Notes under the pieces: generated by a model
The model's input: only the letters and a program-made list of their open reading frames with translations
Databases searched by the model: none
What the model was told of the DNA's origin: nothing
Position numbers and translations under genes: made by a program
NCBI RefSeq assembly: GCF_022712295.1
Contig: NZ_JALAGT010000075.1
Location: 1-13,751, forward strand
Source of the DNA: Galactobacter sp.
GTDB taxonomy: Bacteria; Actinomycetota; Actinomycetes; Actinomycetales; Micrococcaceae
Reading direction: 5' to 3'
Length of the DNA stretch: 13,751 nt
Part shown: in pieces, positions 6,567 through 13,751 of the stretch
How the letters are laid out: every line of letters begins with the position of its first letter
Position numbering within the stretch: the first letter of the stretch is position 1

Positions 6567-8117
6567 ATGAGTTCTGCAGCACCACCAACCGACCCGCACC
6601 GCCGGCCCTCGACCCCGCCCACCGTCGAGGTGCGCACCATCGACCACGTTCCGGAGAACGAACGCCACGGCAAGGCCCGCGACCTGTTCACGGTGTGGTT
6701 CGGCTCCAACATCATGTTGCTGACCGTCGCCTCCGGCGTGGCATCCACAGTGGCCTTCGGCCTGCCCATCTGGGCCGCCGCGATCGCCCTGGTCATAGGG
6801 CATCTGGTGGGTGGCGTGGTCATGGCCCTGCATGCCGCGCAGGGACCCCAGATGGGTGTGCCGCAGATGCTGCAGACCAAGGCCCAGTTCGGCTCCTACG
6901 GTTCCCTGCTCGTGGTGATCATCGTGGTGCTGATGTACCTCGGATTCTTCGCCTCCAACATGGTGCTCGGTGGGCAGGCCATCTCCTACCTGTTCCATTG
7001 GAACGTCAAACCGTCCATCATCCTGATCGGTCTCATCTCGGTGATCGCCGCGATCGTGGGCTACAAACTCATCCACGCGCTGGCCGGACTCCTGAGCATC
7101 GTCTCCGGCGCCGTCTTGGTGCTGGCCTTCGTCTGGACCTTCGGCGTCAACGGCGTGCCGGAAACGGCCTTCTCCTCCGGCACCGTGACCATGGCAGGCT
7201 TCATGTCCACCGTGACGCTTGGCGCCGTGTGGCAGATCGCCTACGCCCCCTACGTCTCCGATTACACGCGCTACATGCCCAAGGGCACCGGCACGAAGCC
7301 CGCCTTCTGGGCCACCTACTCCGGCGCCGTGCTCGGTTCCCTCTTCCCCATGCTGCTGGGCGCCGTGGCCGGCGCGGCCATGGCGACCGATGACACCGTC
7401 GCCGCGATCAGCGGCGTCACCCACGGCATCGGCGGGCTGGTCGTCGCGGTCTTCGGCATCGCGATCGGCTGCACCAATGCCATGAACCTCTACTGCGGGT
7501 CGCTCTCCACCATCACGGTGGGCCAGACGTTCTTCCCGAAGTGGTTGCCGCAGGCCCGTGGCCGCGCAGTGGTGGCTTCCCTCCTCTTCCTCGCGGCTCT
7601 CGGCATGGCCCTGCTCGGTGCCGACAACTTCCTGACCTACTTCACCAACTTCATGACCCTGCTGATGTGCGCTCTCATCCCATGGACCGCAGTGAACCTG
7701 GTGGATTACTACCTGCTGCGCCACGGCGAGTACCACATCGGTTCCCTCTTCATGCGGGACGGCGGCCACTACGGCAAGGTCAACTACCCGGCCGTGATCT
7801 GCTACGTGGTAGGCATCCTGGTGCAGCTGCCCTTCATCGTCACTGCGATGTTCGAGGGCCCCCTCGCCAAGGCCATGAATCACACGGACATCTCCTGGAT
7901 CGTGGGCCTCGTGATCGTCTGTCCGCTCTATTACCTCCTGATGCGCAAGAATTCCGGACTGAACACCGGCCCGCTGCAGCCCGGCCCTCCCACCGCGACC
8001 GTCTCGTCCGTGGGCGCCGTCGGCGCCACCATGCCCGACGCCGTGGCGACGGTCGTGGCCGAGCCGTCACCGACCGTCGGGCATGGGGCCGACGCGACGG
8101 AAGGCCCCACTGCATGA
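6567..8117 (+). CDS. NCS1-family nucleobase/cation symporter (cytosine/purine/allantoin permease type)
   Basis: 516 residues, about 12 hydrophobic segments. The N-terminal NERHGKARDLFTVWFGSN, leading into TM1, and YAPYVSDYTRYMPKG in the middle (the family's SDYxRY loop) identify an NCS1 carrier close to the bacterial cytosine/purine permease group. Known NCS1 substrates include cytosine, uracil, allantoin, hydantoins, thiamine and pyridoxine. The ATG at 6567 is chosen because an upstream in-frame ATG lies within the operator. Only a weak GGTG ribosome site precedes it. The last 45 or so residues are a hydrophilic Ala/Val/Thr/Pro-rich tail without recognisable motifs. Its stop overlaps the GMC oxidoreductase start by 4 nt (ATGA), so import and oxidation of the same compound are probably coupled. 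The LysR box 56 nt upstream suggests induction. Confidence 0.9.
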   Translation: MSSAAPPTDPHRRPSTPPTVEVRTIDHVPENERHGKARDLFTVWFGSNIMLLTVASGVASTVAFGLPIWAAAIALVIGHLVGGVVMALHAAQGPQMGVPQMLQTKAQFGSYGSLLVVIIVVLMYLGFFASNMVLGGQAISYLFHWNVKPSIILIGLISVIAAIVGYKLIHALAGLLSIVSGAVLVLAFVWTFGVNGVPETAFSSGTVTMAGFMSTVTLGAVWQIAYAPYVSDYTRYMPKGTGTKPAFWATYSGAVLGSLFPMLLGAVAGAAMATDDTVAAISGVTHGIGGLVVAVFGIAIGCTNAMNLYCGSLSTITVGQTFFPKWLPQARGRAVVASLLFLAALGMALLGADNFLTYFTNFMTLLMCALIPWTAVNLVDYYLLRHGEYHIGSLFMRDGGHYGKVNYPAVICYVVGILVQLPFIVTAMFEGPLAKAMNHTDISWIVGLVIVCPLYYLLMRKNSGLNTGPLQPGPPTATVSSVGAVGATMPDAVATVVAEPSPTVGHGADATEGPTA

Positions 8118-9649
8118 GCGGCGCCGACTACGTCGTGGTGGGCGGCGGGACCGCCGGTGCACTGCTCGCCACGAGACTCTCCGAGGACCCGGGCACGAGT
8201 GTGATCCTGGTCGAGGCCGGCCCGTCCGATGAACACGAGGACCGCGCCCGCACCCTGCGTCGGTGGGACGAGATGGTGGAGTCCGAGTACGACCTGGACT
8301 ACCGCTCGGTGCCACAGGTCCGCGGGAACTCCGAGATCCGGCAAACACGTTCCCGGATCCTGGGTGGCTGCTCCACGACCAACACCATGATCGCGTGGAC
8401 TCCCCTGGCAGCCGACCTGCAGGACTGGGTGGCCCGCGGCGCGGAGGGTTGGGGACCGGATGAGATCCTTCCCTACCGCGAACGGCTGCTCACTCCCATC
8501 CAACCGGTCGCTGACGCGGACCGGAACCAGTACGTGTCCGACGTCGTGGAAGCGGCCTGCGCTGCCCTGGACCTCCCGCTCAAACCGAGCGGCTGGGACG
8601 ACGGCTCGCTGAACGCCGACGCCCGCGGCGCGGGCTTCTTCGACGTGGGATACACGCCGGAATCCAACCTGCGCTCGTCCACGTCCATCCACTACCTGCA
8701 CCCGGCGCTGGCCCAACGCAGCAATCTGTCCGTGATCACCGACGTCGTGGTGACACGCATCGTCTTCGACGAGGCCGACGGCGATCCGGACTCGGTCCCG
8801 CGAGCCGTTGGCGTCCGACTGGCCGATGGTCGCGTACTCTCCGCCGAGCGCGAGGTCCTGGTCTGCGCCGGTGCCATCGATTCTCCGGCTCTCTTGCAGC
8901 GATCGGGCGTGGGCCCCGTGCCCGTCCTCCGCGCCGCAGGGGTGGACGTGGTCGCGGACCTACCCGGAGTGGGCGAGAACCTTCAGGATCACGCGGAGGG
9001 CCTGGTGGTCTGGGAGGCCACCCGATCCGTCCCGTCCACCCGCGCATCCGGATGGGACGCCGGCGCCATGCTCACGCTCGGAGATACCCCGGGAGCGCCG
9101 GATGTCCTGATGCATTTCCCTGTGGAGGCTTGGGCCGTCCACCCGGAGAATCACGGGTACTCGTTCCCCGAGCAGATCGTGTCGATCGCCCCGAACGTCG
9201 CCAAACCGTCTTCTCGCGGCCGGGTGTGGATCACCTCCCCGGATCCGGCCGTGGCGCCGTGTATCGACTACCGCTACTTCACGGACGCAGAAGGACACGA
9301 CGAGTCCATACTCTTGGCAGGCGTGCGTGCCGCACGGCGTATCGCCGAGGCGGAGCCGATGGCCTCCTGGGTGGGTCGCGAGCTCTTCCCCGGTGCCGAT
9401 GTGGTGACCGACGCGGAATTGTCGGAGGTGGAGCGGGCCAACCACCAGACGGTGTATCACGTCTCCTGCACCTGCAAGATGGGTTCAGACGATGATCCGA
9501 TGGCCGTGCTGGACCCTCAGTTGCGGGTCCGCGGCGTCTCCGGATTGCGGGTCGTGGACGCCTCATCCATGCCGACCCTCACCGCCACCAATCCGGTGGT
9601 GACCATCATGATGGTGGCCGAGCGGGCGGCAGACCTGATTCGGGACTAG
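8114..9649 (+). CDS. GMC-family FAD alcohol oxidase/dehydrogenase, choline-oxidase-like
   Basis: 511 residues. The FAD Rossmann motif is VVGGGTAG (8-15), followed by the acidic VEAG (33-36). GMC signature 2 is GAIDSPALLQRSGVG (253-267). By comparison from memory with Arthrobacter globiformis choline oxidase, it shares RWxExxESxYDxDY (50-63), GGCS at 84-87, QDHAEG with E295 (their E312, which contacts the trimethylammonium group), H334 (H351), VYH449 (H466, catalytic base) and N493 (N510). The histidine that carries covalent FAD there (H99 in GGCSSHNS) is Thr89 here, and S101 is Thr91, so FAD is probably non-covalent and substrate binding altered. It oxidises a primary alcohol to an aldehyde or acid. 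Choline or another amino alcohol is possible, as is a heterocyclic alcohol (pyridoxine 4-oxidase is also GMC). The 4-nt overlap with the NCS1 gene shows co-translation. A hairpin follows. Confidence 0.88.
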   Translation: MSGADYVVVGGGTAGALLATRLSEDPGTSVILVEAGPSDEHEDRARTLRRWDEMVESEYDLDYRSVPQVRGNSEIRQTRSRILGGCSTTNTMIAWTPLAADLQDWVARGAEGWGPDEILPYRERLLTPIQPVADADRNQYVSDVVEAACAALDLPLKPSGWDDGSLNADARGAGFFDVGYTPESNLRSSTSIHYLHPALAQRSNLSVITDVVVTRIVFDEADGDPDSVPRAVGVRLADGRVLSAEREVLVCAGAIDSPALLQRSGVGPVPVLRAAGVDVVADLPGVGENLQDHAEGLVVWEATRSVPSTRASGWDAGAMLTLGDTPGAPDVLMHFPVEAWAVHPENHGYSFPEQIVSIAPNVAKPSSRGRVWITSPDPAVAPCIDYRYFTDAEGHDESILLAGVRAARRIAEAEPMASWVGRELFPGADVVTDAELSEVERANHQTVYHVSCTCKMGSDDDPMAVLDPQLRVRGVSGLRVVDASSMPTLTATNPVVTIMMVAERAADLIRD

Positions 9650-9671
9650 ATCTTCAGTTCCAGAGAACATT

Positions 9672-9717
9672 GGAGAGCCTCGAGTCCACACTCCCCTGTG
9701 TGGAATCGAGGCTCTCC
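9672..9717 (+). terminator. 20-bp hairpin after the GMC gene
   Basis: Arms at 9672-9691 and 9698-9717 (GGAGAGCCTCGA... and its complement) pair over 20 bp with a single mismatch around a 6-nt loop TCCCCT, beginning 22 nt after the GMC stop. There is no U-tract, which is common for actinobacterial terminators. It separates the NCS1/GMC operon from the BetT gene. Confidence 0.7.
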
Positions 9718-10005
9718 TGCGTCCGGGAGCCCACCGTCGGCGTGAATTGCCTCACCGCCCAAACCGACGATTTGCATTTGACTTGAATCTGCTGCAGAAG
9801 CCGTGAAAGCGCTGTCATTCGGCGGAAACCAAAAGCTGACCAGAACCGTATACCCTGTGACTCACGCAACATCGAAGCTCTACATCGCCCGCCGCCCCTT
9901 GCTATGGTCAAAGTGAAAGCTACCGCTGTGAGGTCGCACAAAGACGTACGGCGGTGGCACCTGAATCGCACTTCTGACCTCGACACGAATCGGCTTTCTT
10001 TCAAG
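9718..10005 (+). promoter_or_regulatory. Leader and presumed promoter region of the BetT gene
   Basis: The gap between the GMC stop and the BetT start is 356 nt. After the hairpin it holds no convincing gene. There is TTGACT (9778-9783) without a matching -10, TATGGT (9903-9908) without a matching -35, and a small dyad TGTG-N6-CACA (9927-9940). No site can be assigned with confidence. An in-frame ATG at 9904 opens a 34-residue basic extension of BetT, but neither it nor the later ATG has a clear ribosome site. Confidence 0.3.
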
Positions 10006-12150
10006 ATGACGAATCAGTCCCCAGACCATATGAATCCTCCGGGAACCAACGGCGTCCCGACCACCCTCCCACCACTGCAGCCACCCGCCGCCGCTCCGGC
10101 ACCAAAACCCAACTGGGTGGTCTTCATCGGCTCAGGCATTCTCATCGTCCTCGTAGCGCTGTGGGCCATCATCCTGCCGGACAACGCAGGCAACGTGATC
10201 ACCTCCATCACCTCGTGGATCAGCTCCAACCTTGGCTGGTACTACATCCTCACCGCTGGGTTGATGTTGGGCTTCGTCATCTTCCTGGCAGCCTCCAGGC
10301 ACGGGGCCACCAAGTTGGGCCCCGATCACTCGAAGCCGCAGTTCTCCCTGTTCACCTGGACCTCCATGCTCTTCGCTGCGGGCATCGGCATCGACCTGAT
10401 GTTCTTCTCCGTAGCTGAGCCGGTGACCCAGTACTACGCACCTCCCGCTGGTGACACCGAGAACATCGAGGCGGCCCGCCAGGCCATCGTGTGGACGCTC
10501 TTCCACTACGGTCCCATCGGCTGGGGCATGTACGCCCTCATGGGTGGCGCCTTCGCGTACTTCGCGTATCGCCGCAACATGCCCCTGTCCATCCGTGCCA
10601 TCCTCACGCCGCTGTTCGGCAAGAAGTTGAACGGCTGGTTCGGGCACACCGTGGACATCGCGGCGGTCCTCGGCACCGTCTTCGGCATCGCCACCAGCCT
10701 GGGCATCGGCGTGGTGCAGCTCAACTACGGCCTGCACATCCTCTTCGGGATCAAGGAAGGCGTCGGCGCGCAGATCGGCCTCATCGTCCTCTCAGTTCTG
10801 ATGGCCACCATGTCCACCGTGTCCGGCGTGGAGAAGGGTATTCGCCGCCTCTCCGAGCTCAACGTGGTCCTGGCCATCGTGCTGCTGGTCTGGGTCACCG
10901 TCACCGGTAAGACGCGCCAGCTGCTCGACCTGCTGATCATGAATGTGGGCGACTTCGTCTCGCGCTTCCCGCACACCGTCCTGGACACCTTCGGATGGGA
11001 ACAGCCTGATGACTGGATGGCCGGCTGGACCCTGTTCTTCTGGGCATGGTGGATCGCCTGGGCGCCCTTCGTCGGCCTGTTCCTGGCCCGCATCTCCCGC
11101 GGCCGTACCCTGCGTCAGTTCATCACTGGCGTGTTGGTGATCCCGTTCCTGTTCATCGCCCTGTTCATCTCCATCTTCGGCAACGCGGCACTGCAACGGG
11201 TCATGGGTGGAGACGACAAGTTCGGGCAGGAGGCCATGAACGTCCCTGAGCACGGCTTCTACGACCTGCTCCAGGACTACCCGGCCGCGCCCTTCGTCGT
11301 CGGGCTGGCCACCGTGACCGGCCTGCTCTTCTACGTCACCAGCGCGGACTCCGGCGCCCTGGTTCTGGCCAACTTCACCTCCCGCATCACTGACTCCAAG
11401 CAGGAGGGGACCAAGGGCCTGAGGATCTTCTGGTCCGTGACCACCGGCCTGCTGACCCTGGCCATGCTGCTAGTGGGAGGCGTCTCAACGCTCCAAGGGG
11501 CCACCCTCATCATCGGGCTGCCGTTCTCCGTAGTCATGTACCTGGTGATGGTCTCCTTCTACCGAGCCCTGCGTTCGGAGGCAGCGCACGGCGACGGATA
11601 CCGCTCAGCTGCGGCCAACAGACCCACCGGAGGGGGCAACTGGCGGCAACGGCTACGCCGCTCCACGGTCTTCCCCACCGCTGCCCAGACCCGCCGCTTC
11701 CTGGAGGCCACGGCGGAGCCCGCCCTGGCCGACGTCGTGGCCGAGTTGCGCCACAACGGCACCGATGCTTCCCTCACGCGTAAGCGGGAGGAAGGCACCG
11801 AACTGGACTGCCTGGTCCTGAGCGTCCACTACGAATCCGACGAGGACTTCAGCTATCAGGTGCATCCGGTGGCGCACGTCGTCCCATCCTTCGCCTACCG
11901 GAACCCCAACAGCGCGGAGAGCTACTACCGGCTCGAGGTGTTCACGGGAACGGGGTCCAAGGACTACGACATCTACGGGTACACCTCGGAGCAGCTCATC
12001 AGTGACGTGTTGGGCCATCTGGAGTCGCATCTGGAGTTCCTGCGCATCACCGAGGGCAACCCGGTGGCCACCATCTCGGAGAACGACGCACCCGTCACCG
12101 ATTGGCACGAGGACTTCGAGAGCCCCGAGGACCACGAGGCCTCCAAGTGA
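10006..12150 (+). CDS. betT: BCCT-family choline transporter, BetT type
   Basis: 714 residues, about 12 transmembrane segments (roughly 37-520) and a long cytoplasmic tail of 195 residues. GWTLFFWAWW at 340-349 matches the BCCT signature exactly. The glycine-rich stretch on TM3 reads GIGID (126-130). The Asp, where sodium-coupled BetP has Gly153, marks proton-coupled choline carriers like E. coli BetT, which also has a long osmosensing tail. It imports choline for conversion to glycine betaine, and the aldehyde dehydrogenase 58 nt downstream supports this. The start is uncertain: the ATG at 10006 is preferred because it leaves a 36-residue Pro/Ala-rich tail before TM1, but no good ribosome site precedes it, and ATG at 10030 or 9904 are alternatives. 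Other quaternary amines cannot be excluded as substrates. Confidence 0.88.
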   Translation: MTNQSPDHMNPPGTNGVPTTLPPLQPPAAAPAPKPNWVVFIGSGILIVLVALWAIILPDNAGNVITSITSWISSNLGWYYILTAGLMLGFVIFLAASRHGATKLGPDHSKPQFSLFTWTSMLFAAGIGIDLMFFSVAEPVTQYYAPPAGDTENIEAARQAIVWTLFHYGPIGWGMYALMGGAFAYFAYRRNMPLSIRAILTPLFGKKLNGWFGHTVDIAAVLGTVFGIATSLGIGVVQLNYGLHILFGIKEGVGAQIGLIVLSVLMATMSTVSGVEKGIRRLSELNVVLAIVLLVWVTVTGKTRQLLDLLIMNVGDFVSRFPHTVLDTFGWEQPDDWMAGWTLFFWAWWIAWAPFVGLFLARISRGRTLRQFITGVLVIPFLFIALFISIFGNAALQRVMGGDDKFGQEAMNVPEHGFYDLLQDYPAAPFVVGLATVTGLLFYVTSADSGALVLANFTSRITDSKQEGTKGLRIFWSVTTGLLTLAMLLVGGVSTLQGATLIIGLPFSVVMYLVMVSFYRALRSEAAHGDGYRSAAANRPTGGGNWRQRLRRSTVFPTAAQTRRFLEATAEPALADVVAELRHNGTDASLTRKREEGTELDCLVLSVHYESDEDFSYQVHPVAHVVPSFAYRNPNSAESYYRLEVFTGTGSKDYDIYGYTSEQLISDVLGHLESHLEFLRITEGNPVATISENDAPVTDWHEDFESPEDHEASK

Positions 12151-12208
12151 AACGGCCAGTGAACCTACTTCTCCCCCATCAGTTCATAGTGCAAGGAGCA
12201 TAAAGGAC

Positions 12209-13675
12209 ATGCCAGAGACCCTGTTCATCAATGGTCGTTGGGAGTCCGCCGTCAACGGTGGTACCCGAGACATCCACTGCCCGGCCAATGGCGAGTTCGT
12301 TGCGACCGTGGACGAGGCGAGTGAGGAGGACACCAACGCTGCGATTGCAGCCGCGCGTTCCGCGTTTGATTCCGGCGTTTGGTCCTCCGTCCCGGCGCCG
12401 CAGCGTGGTGACTTCCTCCTGAAGGTCGCCGAGCAGCTCAAGGAACGCAAGGACGAGTTCGCTCGTGCGGAGTCCCTTGATACCGGTAAGCGCTTCTACG
12501 AGTCGCAGCTGGACATGGATGACATCGCCGCTTGCTTCACCTACTTCGGCAAGCTGGCGGGCAACCAGGCCGGACGCATCGTGGACGCAGGCGACGCCAA
12601 CGTCCTTTCCCGTATCGAGTACGAGCCCGTGGGCGTGTGCGCGCTGATCACACCGTGGAACTACCCGCTGCTGCAGGCTTCGTGGAAGATCGCTCCCGCC
12701 ATCGCGGCGGGTAACTCCTTCGTGTTGAAGCCGGCGGAGCTGACCCCGCACACCGCGATCCTGATCATGGACGTGCTGGACAAGCTCGGCCTACCCGCCG
12801 GTGTGGCGAACCTGGTGCTCGGAGCAGGCAACACCGCAGGTGGCCCGCTCTCCACCCACCCGGATGTGGACATGGTCTCCTTCACCGGTGGCCTCGTCAC
12901 CGGACGCAAGCTCGCGGCCAATGCTGCCGCCACGGTGAAGAAGGTTGCGCTGGAGCTGGGCGGTAAGAACCCCAACGTGGTCTTCGCCGACGCCGACTTC
13001 GACGCGGCCGTGGACAACGCCTTGAACGGTGCCTTCCTGGACTCCGGCCTGGTGTGCTCGGCCGGCTCCCGCCTGATCGTCGAGGAGTCCATCAAGGAGA
13101 AGTTCGTGGACGAGTTGGTTCGTCGGGCCAAGGGCATCACGCTCGGCGGCCCCTTCGACGACACGGCAGAGTCCGGTCCGCTGATCTCCGCCGCCCACCG
13201 GGAGAAGGTCGCCAACTACGTGCAGTCCGGTATCGATGAGGGCGCCACCCTGCTCTGTGGCGGCCGGTTCGGTCAGGGCGAGCTGGAGTCCGGGTTCTTC
13301 TACGAGCCCACCGTGCTGGACAACGTCCACCGTGGCATGAACGTGGTCGTCGAGGAGGGCTTCGGCCCGGTCATCACGGTGGAGACCTTCACCACGGAGG
13401 AGGAAGCCGTCGCGATCGCGAACGACACCATCTACGGTCTGGCCGGTGCGGTGTGGACCCAGGACGCAGGCCGCGGTCAGCGCATTGCCCGCCGGCTGCG
13501 TCACGGCACCATCTGGATCAACGACTACCACCCCTACCTGCCGCAGGCGGAGTGGGGCGGCTTCGGTCAGTCCGGTATCGGCCGCGAGCTCGGCCCCTCC
13601 GGTCTGGGCGAGTACGTGGAGGCCAAGCACATCTACCAGAACCTGGCCCCGGCCGTTTCCGGCTGGTTCGCCTGA
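12209..13675 (+). CDS. betB: Betaine-aldehyde dehydrogenase (GbsA/BetB type)
   Basis: 488 residues, the usual length for this NAD(P)-dependent aldehyde dehydrogenase, which converts betaine aldehyde to glycine betaine. Visible family sites are TPWNYPLLQ with N151, VLKPAE with K174, ALELGGKNPN with the general base E249, and the nucleophile C283 in SGLVCSAGSR. The overall pattern resembles B. subtilis GbsA. Oddities are Leu281 where the family normally has Gln (GQxC), SFTGG in place of the usual FTGS, and EEGFGPV in place of EEVFGPV. The ATG at 12209 is chosen because AAGGAG (12193-12198) lies 10 nt before it; a longer frame runs back inside BetT. It lies 58 nt after BetT, probably in one transcript. 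A choline dehydrogenase could follow outside the window, or the GMC enzyme could supply the aldehyde. Confidence 0.9.
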   Translation: MPETLFINGRWESAVNGGTRDIHCPANGEFVATVDEASEEDTNAAIAAARSAFDSGVWSSVPAPQRGDFLLKVAEQLKERKDEFARAESLDTGKRFYESQLDMDDIAACFTYFGKLAGNQAGRIVDAGDANVLSRIEYEPVGVCALITPWNYPLLQASWKIAPAIAAGNSFVLKPAELTPHTAILIMDVLDKLGLPAGVANLVLGAGNTAGGPLSTHPDVDMVSFTGGLVTGRKLAANAAATVKKVALELGGKNPNVVFADADFDAAVDNALNGAFLDSGLVCSAGSRLIVEESIKEKFVDELVRRAKGITLGGPFDDTAESGPLISAAHREKVANYVQSGIDEGATLLCGGRFGQGELESGFFYEPTVLDNVHRGMNVVVEEGFGPVITVETFTTEEEAVAIANDTIYGLAGAVWTQDAGRGQRIARRLRHGTIWINDYHPYLPQAEWGGFGQSGIGRELGPSGLGEYVEAKHIYQNLAPAVSGWFA

Positions 13676-13689
13676 GACACCACCACGGC

Positions 13690-13720
13690 GTGTGCAGGCA
13701 CCGGTACCCAGCCCGCACAC
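13690..13720 (+). terminator. Hairpin downstream of the aldehyde dehydrogenase gene
   Basis: GTGTGC-A-GGC pairs with GCC-C-GCACAC: 9 bp with one internal A/C mismatch and a loop of 11 nt containing GGTACC. It begins 14 nt after the stop and is followed directly by a C run instead of a U run. It may be a terminator or a processing/pausing hairpin. Confidence 0.4.
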
Positions 13721-13736
13721 CCCCCCCCCCCCCCCC
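13720..13736. repeat. Homopolymer of 17 C
   Basis: Seventeen consecutive C lie 45 nt after the aldehyde dehydrogenase stop. Such runs mutate by slippage and are also prone to sequencing error, so the length is uncertain. The remaining 15 nt to the window end show nothing recognisable. Confidence 0.85.
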
Positions 13737-13751
13737 AGGGCCAAGAATCGA

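Noticed and set aside
6456..7883. 475-codon minus-strand open frame opposite the NCS1 permease
   Set aside because: Low-complexity His/Asp/Gly-rich translation without motifs. It is the complement of a membrane protein and would run across the regulatory region.
9927..9940. CRP-like site TGTG-N6-CACA upstream of BetT
   Set aside because: CRP-type sites have TGTGA-N6-TCACA, a wider spacing. A 4-bp dyad of this kind is expected by chance.
4039..12150. Identical last 15 nt (GAGGCCTCCAAGTGA, residues EASK-stop) in the monooxygenase (4039-4053) and BetT (12136-12150) genes
   Set aside because: The upstream codons are unrelated and the residues are common with preferred codons. A chance match is likelier than duplication, and no further similarity flanks it.
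12791..13744. 317-codon minus-strand open frame opposite the aldehyde dehydrogenase
   Set aside because: It starts in or beyond the poly-C area and overlaps a complete, motif-bearing aldehyde dehydrogenase; it shows no family motif.

Overview
The window is about 13.7 kb of high-GC DNA. Codons are strongly biased to G or C at the third position, start codons are mixed ATG/GTG, and genes are tightly packed and often overlap by 4 nt. This and the protein flavour (a choline-oxidase-like GMC enzyme, GbsA-type aldehyde dehydrogenase, BetT-type BCCT carrier) fit a high-GC actinobacterium, most likely order Micrococcales. The order is an inference, because no rRNA or other taxonomic marker is present. 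I see no tRNA, rRNA, insertion sequence or CRISPR array.

Layout. Left, minus strand (5325 down to 78): a five-gene unit reading FAD/NAD(P)-dependent monooxygenase -> Rid-family protein -> DUF1028 protein -> M20 amidohydrolase -> APC amino-acid permease. The first three genes are linked by 4-nt stop/start overlaps and the fourth follows after 26 nt. The permease comes after a 106-nt gap holding a hairpin but has its own strong ribosome binding site. The permease's 3' end, stop codon included, is duplicated in tandem about four times at the window's left edge. Centre (5498-6418, minus): a LysR-type regulator. Centre right (6567-9649, plus): an NCS1 cytosine/purine/allantoin-type permease and a choline-oxidase-like GMC oxidoreductase that overlap by 4 nt, closed by a 20-bp hairpin. 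Right (10006-13675, plus): a BetT-type choline carrier with a long cytoplasmic tail, then a betaine-aldehyde dehydrogenase, then a hairpin and a run of 17 C.

How it fits together. The key signal is a pair of nearly identical LysR boxes (GCATC-N9-GATGC, containing the classic ATC-N9-GAT core), conserved in 21 of 25 positions. One lies just upstream of the monooxygenase unit and one just upstream of the NCS1 permease, each oriented toward its operon, with the LysR gene between them. This links both flanking operons into one candidate regulon: two permeases, a flavin monooxygenase, a Rid enamine/imine-handling protein, two candidate amidohydrolases and an alcohol oxidase. The logic recalls the Rut pyrimidine pathway (monooxygenase, Rid, hydrolases, permease) but uses unrelated parts, so a catabolic route for a nitrogen compound, possibly a heterocycle or an amino alcohol, is the most economical reading. 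I do not recognise it as a described pathway and its substrate is unknown. The neighbouring BetT/aldehyde dehydrogenase pair is the familiar choline-to-glycine-betaine osmoprotection module and may be independent.
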